A stretch of DNA of 5,733 nt, taken from NCBI GenBank assembly GCA_030151245.1, contig JASLEF010000075.1, positions 1 to 5,733 on the forward strand, written 5' to 3'. The notes under the pieces are model-generated. The model saw only the letters and a program-made list of their open reading frames with translations. It was not told the DNA's origin and did not search any database. This document shows positions 1 to 5,170 of the stretch, in pieces (within the stretch, counting starts at the first letter, position 1; every line of letters begins with the position of its first letter). A program made the position numbers and the translations under genes. This stretch comes from Ignatzschineria sp. (lineage in GTDB: Bacteria; Pseudomonadota; Gammaproteobacteria; Cardiobacteriales; Wohlfahrtiimonadaceae).

Positions 1-7
1 TTATCCT

Positions 8-41
8 CCGGTAACGTGAATACCGGTGAGAATCACTTCTC
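8..41. repeat. Two adjacent small hairpins, REP-like extragenic palindrome
   Basis: Two perfect inverted repeats lie side by side. CCGGTA at 8-13 pairs with TACCGG at 21-26 around a 7-nt loop, and GAGAA at 28-32 pairs with TTCTC at 37-41 around the tetraloop TCAC. Paired short palindromes in a gene-free region are typical of dispersed REP-like elements. Only one copy is visible here, so the repeat status is inferred. The element may continue beyond the left edge. A terminator of an upstream gene is a weaker alternative, because no T tract follows the second stem on the + strand. Confidence 0.35.
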
Positions 42-414
42 GGGATATTGGCTTTAAATCAACGTTAGGGGTCGCTGGTAAACGATCTCGGCATTTTACG
101 CAATCTATGGATAAATATCAAGCTTATTAGTCGCATTCACCAGCCCACTTTTAGAAACTGGTTAAACGGATCTAGATCAAAGGCTTTTTTCTGAATTCTA
201 ATCAAAGAGTACGCCCGTAAACGATTCATTTTCAAAACAGCGTTATTTCACTCCCCCTTATTTTTCATCAGCGAGCGCCCCTTCATCTCTTACGCTATGT
301 CTGCCTTATTTGCTCTCTCTTTTACAGACCTCTTCAAGCGATCTCCGGCTCCCCCCTCCTTTTAGCATTTGCCTCTTCTGATGATCCCCATAAAAAGAGA
401 AGGAGTAGAAGTCG

Positions 415-470
415 GAGAAGGAGAACATCATAAAAATATTGTCTCTCTCTATCATGTCTTTCTCCTTCTC
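415..470. repeat. Strong purine/pyrimidine hairpin
   Basis: GAGAAGGAGAA at 415-425 is perfectly complementary to TTCTCCTTCTC at 460-470 (11 bp). After a 3-nt bulge at 457-459 the stem continues with CAT at 426-428 pairing ATG at 454-456, one C-C mismatch, and three more A-T pairs (430-432 with 450-452). The loop runs from 433 to 449. A second copy of GAGAAGGAG at 397-405 could compete for the same right arm. No T run follows directly on the + strand and no gene lies next to it, so it is not a simple terminator. It may be part of a structured RNA or a decayed repeat. Confidence 0.5.
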
Positions 471-538
471 AATCGCCTCTTTTAGAAATCGGAGATCGAA
501 GATCCCAGGTCACCACGAATCACAAACAACACAAGAAC

Positions 539-557
539 ATCAACGATAATCATTTGC
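539..557 (+). promoter_or_regulatory. Fur-box-like operator
   Basis: By my count the 19 bases match the classical Fur consensus GATAATGATAATCATTATC at about 13 positions, with an unbroken 10-base core, GATAATCATT, at 545-554. The continuation GATAATCATTTGC resembles half of Fur sites seen in other gammaproteobacteria. It overlaps the -35 element of a candidate promoter (554-581) and precedes a siderophore-utilisation gene, which fits iron-dependent repression by Fe2+-Fur. The left half-site is poor (2 of 6), so affinity is uncertain. Confidence 0.6.
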
Positions 558-581
558 AATTGAAAATTATATCCATAAAAT
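554..581 (+). promoter_or_regulatory. Candidate iron-regulated promoter of the siderophore-interacting protein gene
   Basis: A -35 element TTGCAA (554-559, 4 of 6) and a -10 element TAAAAT (576-581, 5 of 6) are separated by 16 bp. The -35 overlaps the Fur-box-like site, so bound Fur would block RNA polymerase. Transcription would start near 588, giving a leader of about 190 nt before the ATG at 776. No known riboswitch was recognised in that leader. Confidence 0.5.
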
Positions 582-697
582 AACAGGTATCTATTACGCA
601 AATCTTCAGCGTTACTGCCCTATGGAAAAATATTTATTCTATTTTCTATTTGATACCCCAAACGCCCTAACGTTACGGGATCATCAAATGACTCATA

Positions 698-703
698 TAT
701 AAT
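698..703 (+). promoter_or_regulatory. Perfect TATAAT, possible second promoter
   Basis: A perfect -10 consensus TATAAT lies 72 bp before the start codon at 776. No good -35 exists at 16-18 bp and there is no extended -10 TGn; the nearest candidate is TTACGG at 673-678 with a 19-bp spacer. It could be a proximal promoter needing an activator, or chance in AT-rich DNA. The small inverted repeat TCAT/ATGA (681-684, 688-691) falls in the spacer. Confidence 0.35.
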
Positions 704-775
704 ACAGAATACCAAAAAAGCGACTTGTCTTGATCTCATAAAATCAGGACCTACGCTTCAGGAGATTATCAAATC

Positions 776-1579
776 ATGCAAATGTTAGTTCACCGTACAA
801 CCGTTCATTTGGTCCGTAAACACTACTTAACACCCAATTATCTTCGCCTGATCTTAAAGTGTGATGATATTGAGGCTTACAAAGATGTACCTCTAGGGGT
901 TAATAATAAACTATTTATTCCCCCTCACGGCCATACGGTTGTTGAAATGCCGGTTTTTAACGCGGAAACCAAAGTCTGGGAATTGGAAAATGAAGCCAAC
1001 CGCCCTTCCGTCAGAACTTATACTCATCGCTTTATTGATCTTGATAAAAAAGAACTGACTATCGATTTTGCCATTCATGAAGGCGACTCCATTGCCTGTC
1101 ACTGGGCGAGAGAATCAAAGGAAGGCTCGCAAATAGGTCTTGCCATGAAACTCAAACATCGAGAAGTCTTACCACAGGTGGCTGAATATCTCTTCGTGAC
1201 AGATATGACTGGGATTCCTGCCGTATCAGCCTTAGTGGCAACCCTGCCTCAAGATGCAAAAGCCACTGTGATTACGGAGGTTTTAAGCGAAAAGGATATC
1301 TTCCAGCCTCATTATGAATCTAATGCCACCATTACCACAGAGTGGCTTATTAATCCTACGCCAGAAAGAGGTAGCGAACTTGCAACAATTGCCAAGCAAG
1401 CTTGGCACCAATTGTCTTCGCCAAACTTTACTCATATCACAGCTGAATATAGCACTGTTAAAACTTTACGCGATTTCCTTCGCAAGGAGCAATCGCTCAC
1501 TAACCAAGAATTCTATGCTTGCGCCTACTGGCAGATCGATACAAAAGAAGATGAGGATCGTGAAAAGCGCCTAGATTAA
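776..1579 (+). CDS. Siderophore-interacting protein, FAD-dependent ferric-siderophore reductase family
   Basis: This 267-residue protein has the usual length and layout of the SIP/ViuB/YqjH family, cytoplasmic flavoproteins that reduce ferric siderophores with NAD(P)H to release iron. The N-terminal flavin-binding barrel shows GVNNKLFIP (41-49), the FAD motif RTYTHR (80-85; family R-x-Y-T-x-R) and DFAIHEGDSIACHWA (97-111). The C-terminal SIP domain shows a nucleotide-binding stretch around VTDMTGIPAVSALVATLP (141-158) and ends with AYWQIDTKEDE (250-260), matching the family ending GYWR-x-G-x-x-E. In that tail the usual G, R and second G are replaced, so nucleotide preference may differ. AGGAG at 760-764 sits 11 nt before the ATG, which is long but the best available; Met3 at 782 would be farther. 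The Fur-type site upstream fits an iron-starvation role. The gene is followed by its own terminator and appears monocistronic. The substrate siderophore cannot be read from the sequence. Confidence 0.9.
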   Translation: MQMLVHRTTVHLVRKHYLTPNYLRLILKCDDIEAYKDVPLGVNNKLFIPPHGHTVVEMPVFNAETKVWELENEANRPSVRTYTHRFIDLDKKELTIDFAIHEGDSIACHWARESKEGSQIGLAMKLKHREVLPQVAEYLFVTDMTGIPAVSALVATLPQDAKATVITEVLSEKDIFQPHYESNATITTEWLINPTPERGSELATIAKQAWHQLSSPNFTHITAEYSTVKTLRDFLRKEQSLTNQEFYACAYWQIDTKEDEDREKRLD

Positions 1580-1629
1580 GCTCTAACCCCCATTTTAACC
1601 TTGATATTTGTATTTTAATATCGGCAAAG

Positions 1630-1673
1630 ATCCCTAAGTTTTCAATACCTCATCAGAAACTTAGGGATTTTTT
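1630..1673 (+). terminator. Intrinsic terminator after the siderophore-interacting protein gene
   Basis: A 12-bp perfect stem (1630-1641 with 1657-1668, core CCCTAAGTTT/AAACTTAGGG) encloses a 15-nt loop and runs into six T residues at 1668-1673. It lies 50 bases after the stop codon. A smaller A/T stem, GATATT/AATATC (1603-1608, 1617-1622), precedes it. The strong stem separates this gene from the downstream unit. Confidence 0.9.
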
Positions 1674-1674
1674 A

Positions 1675-1704
1675 TTGTTAATATTTTTCTAGAAATACGA
1701 TAAT
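1675..1704 (+). promoter_or_regulatory. Candidate promoter of the DUF4139-DUF3137-lemA unit
   Basis: TTGTTA (1675-1680, 4 of 6) and GATAAT (1699-1704, 5 of 6) are 18 bp apart, directly after the terminator T run. Transcription would begin near 1711 and leave a leader of about 200 nt. That leader holds only small structures: a CCTC/GAGG hairpin at 1790-1800 followed by GTTTT, and GTAA/TTAC at 1760-1770. A second weak option is TTGAGC at 1823-1828, without a good -10. A promoter must exist somewhere in 1674-1900, but the exact one is uncertain. Confidence 0.4.
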
Positions 1705-1912
1705 GTGACAGTAATAAGGGAGAATCCTTTGAAAAGTCCATGCAACAAAAAGCCGCTCCGTAATGGTTACATCTTCAACTAACAATCTTCCTCACTGAGG
1801 GTTTTGAGAGGTATATTAGGGGTTGAGCATCGCGGGGCCCATAGAAAAGATTCACTCTAATAAGGCATCCATAGTAGCAGCAATCACTCTTTATAAGGGG
1901 CAATAGCACATC

Positions 1913-3394
1913 ATGACAATTCCATTTAAAAAAGAATTACCGATTATTCTTGCTTCCACTTTAGCAATAACAACTCCTCTATTAGCAGCGGAGACAATAA
2001 TAGATAGCCCCGATCGCTCCACCATTACGGTCTACCAAGGTGGACTAGCGCTGATTACGGAGGCTCGTGATTTTGAACTAGATAGTGAACAACGCAAACT
2101 TTTTCTTCCTAATGTTGCGCCAGAAACGATGCTAGAATCGTTAATGATCTCCTTTACCCCTAGCGATCTCAAGCAACCAACCCCGGTTGTGACGGAGAAA
2201 AAACTCAACCGTAATCTTCTCTCTCCACAAGCGATGATCCAATACTCTGTAGGAGTAGAAGTTACTGTGATCTCTTCATTCAATGGTAAAGAGAAACAGG
2301 AAAAAGCGACCATCATCTCTGACAATAATGGACTACTATTACAATATAAAGATCGTATTGAACTCAATCTTCCTCCTGAGGCCCGTTTAGCATTTAAGAA
2401 TATTCCGAAAGGTCTCAATAACACGCCGGTGCTATCAGTCATTTTAAAGAACCTTCCTCAAAAAAGTAGCCTCTACCGCGCAGATTTAAGCTATCTCACA
2501 CGAGGAATCTCTTGGAATGCAGATTATATTGCGAAGCTCGATGAGGTGAATAAAACCTTAAAACTCGAAGGATGGGCCACCCTTCACAATAATAGTGGAA
2601 TGGACTATCGTGATTTTAAAATCAATCTCATTGCCGGCGATCTCAATCTCGTCAATCATACGGCCCCTCAACTTCGAAAATCAATGGCAGCAATGGCTGT
2701 GGCTGAGAGAGCCTATGAAGCGGCTCCGATAGCTGCCACAAGTTTAGGAGATTATTATCTATATCAAACTCCAGATACCTCTTCTTTAAATGATAAAGAG
2801 CAGACCCAAATTTCACTCTTCCAAAAAGAGGCGATTCCTTTTACTAAAAATTATACCTTTGAAAATAATAGCGCTAATTACCGAGTTGGCAAAGATCCCG
2901 CATTCCAAAATGCACAGGTCTCTATTCACTTCAAAAATGATGAAAAAACAGAGCTTGGATTCCCTTTACCTGATGGTGTCATCCGCCTTTACCAACAAGA
3001 AGATCACCTCACAACATTTATGGGAGAAGATCGCATTCCAGCAACACCGAATAAACAAGAAGTTATTTTAAATACCGGGAAGGCCTTTGATATCACGATG
3101 AAGAGGGAGCAGACACTCTTTTCAATGATCAATGAAGATGAATGGGAAATTAGCTACAAGCTCACGGTAAGTAATGCGAAAAAAGAACCTGCCATCACCA
3201 TCTTAAAAGAGAGCTTTTATCCAAACAACGATACTAATTGGCAAATTATTCACCAAAACCAACCAGCCAATATTATCGGCGATACCGCCATCTGGTCACT
3301 AGAGATCCCCGCAGAAAGTGATAAAACGATCTCCTATACGGTTCGTTACACTATTTTTAATGAAGAGAAAAAAGCACACTTTCTTCAACCTTAA
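1913..3394 (+). CDS. Exported DUF4139 domain-containing protein
   Basis: This 493-residue protein begins with a signal peptide: Lys6-Lys7, a hydrophobic stretch at about 9-25, and a likely cut after Ala26 (LLAA before Glu27). It should therefore be periplasmic or beyond. The rest is beta-rich and matches DUF4139, a family of unknown function. Recognisable blocks are YLTRGISW (194-201) with NADY, GWATLHNNSGMDY (220-232), AGDLN (241-245), the DYYLYQTPD segment (280-288), LPDGVIRLY (352-360), GEDRIPATP (371-379) and GKAFDI (389-394). The N-terminal part (27-180) is the usual beta lead-in, and the family's coiled-coil insertion is short or absent. AAGGGG at 1895-1900 is 12 nt before the ATG, a long spacing, but the start is fixed by the signal peptide. 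It is the first gene of a three-gene unit, with a 39-nt gap to the next. Its biochemical role is not known. Confidence 0.88.
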   Translation: MTIPFKKELPIILASTLAITTPLLAAETIIDSPDRSTITVYQGGLALITEARDFELDSEQRKLFLPNVAPETMLESLMISFTPSDLKQPTPVVTEKKLNRNLLSPQAMIQYSVGVEVTVISSFNGKEKQEKATIISDNNGLLLQYKDRIELNLPPEARLAFKNIPKGLNNTPVLSVILKNLPQKSSLYRADLSYLTRGISWNADYIAKLDEVNKTLKLEGWATLHNNSGMDYRDFKINLIAGDLNLVNHTAPQLRKSMAAMAVAERAYEAAPIAATSLGDYYLYQTPDTSSLNDKEQTQISLFQKEAIPFTKNYTFENNSANYRVGKDPAFQNAQVSIHFKNDEKTELGFPLPDGVIRLYQQEDHLTTFMGEDRIPATPNKQEVILNTGKAFDITMKREQTLFSMINEDEWEISYKLTVSNAKKEPAITILKESFYPNNDTNWQIIHQNQPANIIGDTAIWSLEIPAESDKTISYTVRYTIFNEEKKAHFLQP

Positions 3395-3433
3395 TTATTG
3401 CGCATCCATTATTAGCATCCTCATAGGTGAATT

Positions 3434-4453
3434 ATGTTTCAGCATAATCGGCGGCTTCAACAGTTTATAAACTTCGCAAACCAAAAAGTTTCTAACGCGA
3501 AGAAGCCGCAAGATTTATTGGATATTATTGAAGAATCACGAGCTTTTCACGGCAATTTTCAATTTGATAAAAGAGACTATCTTCTCTATTTTGGACTCGA
3601 TCTAAGCGCTCTTATTCTAGCTCTCATCGCCTTTCAAAAAAGCGATGAGAGCTTTTGGCTCTTCCTCATTTTTTTATCCCTATTTATTGCCATTATTTTA
3701 CTAGCTCGATACCTTAAACGCCGGCATCTTGTCGAACGACTCTCGGATAATCTTTATCAGCAAGATCTATTATTTGATAATAACCTGCAGATTATTACCT
3801 CCCCAAACTACTCTCAAAAAGCATTAGAATCACGCTTTACAGACTTTCACCGAGGAAACTATTCTCGGGAAATTCAAAGAGTCATTCAAGGAAGTAAACA
3901 TGATATCCCGGCTTTTTCATATCATTATTATCATTTTCATTACGTCGATAAACAAGAAAAGAGCACCACCGATAGCGAGGGCAAAAGCACAACGCAAACC
4001 AGTTACACCCATTATGATCGTTACGGCCTAATCATTGATCTCAAATCTGTTTCTAATCTCCCCATGATTCCGCTCTTCAAAATCACCCAATCTCGCGCAC
4101 TAATAGGGATGAATAAAAGTGATTATTCCCCCGCTTCGATTACCTTTCGCAAAAACTTTAAATTGCACACAGAAAGTCCGCTACAAGTGGCAAAAATCTT
4201 CACTCCCGTGATGGTAGAAACAATTGAATCAATGCTCGAAGGCTTTCATAAAATCGTGATCGAAACAAATTCGAACCAAGAGCTCCTTCTCTCTTTTACC
4301 AATCATGATCTTATCTCCGGAAATCGCCAATATAGTCTTGCTGAAACAGATCTCTTCCTTCAAGAAATCTCTCAAACAACGCCGATCCCCAATCTTATTT
4401 ACACGCTCAACATTATTGGTAAAATGCTTCAAGAAATGGACCATAACTTTTAG
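3434..4453 (+). CDS. Inner-membrane protein, DUF3137-like, LemA partner
   Basis: This is a 339-residue protein with a soluble charged N-terminus (1-47) and two predicted membrane helices at about 49-67 and 74-92. Positive residues (KRR, 95-97) follow helix 2, so both ends are probably cytoplasmic. A large soluble C-terminal domain follows. The segment FRKNFKLHTESPLQVAKIFT (238-257) with PVMVETIESM resembles the DUF3137 hallmark in which a phrase near 'F-x-V-x-S-x-D-x-x-x-A-x-x-I-L-T-P' precedes the last strands. Direct adjacency to lemA is a recurrent context for DUF3137 genes. An unusual aromatic/histidine patch, SYHYYHFHY (162-170), is followed by a Ser/Thr/Lys-rich linker (173-190), probably an exposed loop between strands. 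AGGTG at 3425-3429 gives normal spacing to the ATG. The family assignment rests on topology, one motif and context. The function is unknown. Confidence 0.7.
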   Translation: MFQHNRRLQQFINFANQKVSNAKKPQDLLDIIEESRAFHGNFQFDKRDYLLYFGLDLSALILALIAFQKSDESFWLFLIFLSLFIAIILLARYLKRRHLVERLSDNLYQQDLLFDNNLQIITSPNYSQKALESRFTDFHRGNYSREIQRVIQGSKHDIPAFSYHYYHFHYVDKQEKSTTDSEGKSTTQTSYTHYDRYGLIIDLKSVSNLPMIPLFKITQSRALIGMNKSDYSPASITFRKNFKLHTESPLQVAKIFTPVMVETIESMLEGFHKIVIETNSNQELLLSFTNHDLISGNRQYSLAETDLFLQEISQTTPIPNLIYTLNIIGKMLQEMDHNF

Positions 4454-4483
4454 TCACTATCTGTCTTCCAAAAGGATTTTATT

Positions 4484-5056
4484 ATGTCGACAACGCTCCT
4501 TATTTCTCTTGTGATTCTAGCAGCACTTACGCTCTATATCATCACAACACATAACGGTATCATCGCATACTACAATGCTTGTCAACGCGCATGGGCAGAT
4601 GTGATCACACAAGAACTGCAGAAAAATAGACTGCTCCCTACTCTTGAAAAAATGGTGCAGGATTACCAGCTCCATGAAGCCGATGTATTACAAAACGTTA
4701 CCAAGCTGCGATCAGCCCTCAACAGCATCTCCCCAGAAAATACCGATCTTTCCACACTTAAAAACGTCAACGAGCAATCTAAAGCATTACTCGCTAATAT
4801 CCATATGGTCGCGGAAAGTTACCCTGAATTAAAAGCTTCAGAAATCTATCAGCGCTTTATGCGAGAACTCTCTGAACTAGAAGCGAATATTGCCGCAAGC
4901 CTTCGAATCTTCAATGCAAATGTTGAAAAGTTTAATGTCAAAATTGAAGTTTTCCCCAATGTATTAATTAACAATTGGTTTACACGTAAAGCGCGCCTTC
5001 ATGTCTTTACCGATGAAACTGCCGCGAAAAATTTTGATTATAAACCCAACTTTTAA
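4484..5056 (+). CDS. lemA: LemA family protein
   Basis: This 190-residue protein has one N-terminal membrane helix (about 4-21) followed by a long helical-bundle domain. LemA signatures appear in order: YYNACQRAWADV (29-40, the family 'YN-x-L-x-x-x-x-x-x-x-W-x-x-I'), ESYPELKAS (111-119, the near-invariant 'E-x-YP-x-L-K-A'), ELEANIAASLRIFNANVEKF (131-150) and VFP (156-158). The usual 'D-V-Q-L-K-R-R-x-D-L-I-P-N-L' block is degraded here to ITQELQKNRLLPTLEKM (41-57), keeping R49, L51 and P52. There is no lipobox. AAAGGA at 4471-4476 lies 7 nt before the ATG, and the gap to the preceding DUF3137-like gene is 30 nt, so the two are almost surely co-transcribed. LemA proteins are membrane-anchored with no settled biochemical role. 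It should act with its upstream neighbour at the inner membrane. Confidence 0.9.
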   Translation: MSTTLLISLVILAALTLYIITTHNGIIAYYNACQRAWADVITQELQKNRLLPTLEKMVQDYQLHEADVLQNVTKLRSALNSISPENTDLSTLKNVNEQSKALLANIHMVAESYPELKASEIYQRFMRELSELEANIAASLRIFNANVEKFNVKIEVFPNVLINNWFTRKARLHVFTDETAAKNFDYKPNF

Positions 5057-5087
5057 AGAGGATTCTTTCCCTAATGGAATAAGTGAA

Positions 5088-5131
5088 TTGACCGGATCAG
5101 CGTTAAACTCATACTCATCTCCTGCTACAAT
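5088..5131 (+). promoter_or_regulatory. Candidate promoters of the ygiD-like gene
   Basis: Two overlapping options are visible: TTGACC (5088-5093, 5 of 6) with CATACT (5110-5115, 4 of 6) at 16 bp, and TTAAAC (5103-5108, 3 of 6) with TACAAT (5126-5131, 5 of 6) at 17 bp. They would start transcription near 5122 and 5138 respectively. Either start would drop most or all of the left arm of the 5109-5170 hairpin from the mRNA. No intrinsic terminator is visible between the lemA stop (5056) and this promoter. Confidence 0.45.
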
Positions 5132-5170
5132 CAGGAAGATACTTTACTCATAAATAGGAGATGAGCATGA
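5109..5170 (+). promoter_or_regulatory. Hairpin sequestering the ribosome binding site and start codon of the ygiD-like gene
   Basis: CTCATCTCCT at 5114-5123 is the exact reverse complement of AGGAGATGAG at 5156-5165. After one A-C mismatch (5113/5166) the stem continues with TCAT (5109-5112) pairing ATGA (5167-5170), for 14 pairs in all. The right arm contains the Shine-Dalgarno AGGAG (5156-5160) and the start ATG (5167-5169), so both would be locked. A shorter rival hairpin, TCCTG/CAGGA (5120-5124, 5132-5136), uses part of the left arm and would free the right arm. The complementarity is seen directly; the regulatory role is inferred. A DNA-binding site for a regulator is an alternative reading. 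Confidence 0.5.

Larger units (their letters stand above)
1..538. other. Gene-free upstream region, purine/pyrimidine skewed
   Basis: No frame on either strand gives a convincing gene here; every open stretch is short and lacks a start with a ribosome binding site. Positions 1-57 read open on the + strand to a TAA at 55-57, which could be the tail of an upstream gene, but 18 codons are not enough to say. A 10-bp perfect palindrome, GATCTAGATC, sits at 169-178. From about 240 to 380 the + strand is pyrimidine-rich, from about 391 to 425 it is almost all purine, and from 440 to 484 it is pyrimidine-rich again. The last two blocks form the hairpin listed separately. No tRNA, rRNA, CRISPR or insertion-sequence ends were recognised. 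Confidence 0.6.

Noticed and set aside
169..178. GATCTAGATC palindrome as an operator
   Set aside because: Isolated 10-bp palindrome far from any promoter or gene in the window; could be chance.
78..225. Direct repeat GTAAACGAT at 78-86 and 217-225
   Set aside because: Only nine bases, two copies, with no matching flanks; not enough to define a repeat unit.
622..702. 26-codon frame starting ATG GAA AAA in the leader of the siderophore-interacting protein gene
   Set aside because: No ribosome binding site precedes it and it ends inside the TATAAT at 698-703; likely chance.
588..775. RyhB-type iron-regulated small RNA downstream of the Fur-like site
   Set aside because: No intrinsic terminator with a T tract is seen between 588 and 775, so a discrete small RNA is unsupported.
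1729..1782. 17-codon TTG-started peptide after AAGGGAG in the leader of the DUF4139 gene
   Set aside because: Spacing is good (6 nt), but TTG is a weak start, there is no codon run typical of attenuation leaders, and no clear attenuator stem follows.
1790..1805. CCTC/GAGG hairpin followed by GTTTT as a terminator before the DUF4139 gene
   Set aside because: Only four base pairs and a T run of four; too weak to call.
2032..2442. 136-codon open frame on the minus strand inside the DUF4139 gene
   Set aside because: The composition is Ser/Arg-rich, typical of an antisense shadow, and the + strand gene is well supported by family motifs.
5161..5163. ATG at 5161 as the start of the ygiD-like gene
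   Set aside because: It directly abuts AGGAG with no spacing; the ATG at 5167 has a normal 6-nt spacing in the same frame.
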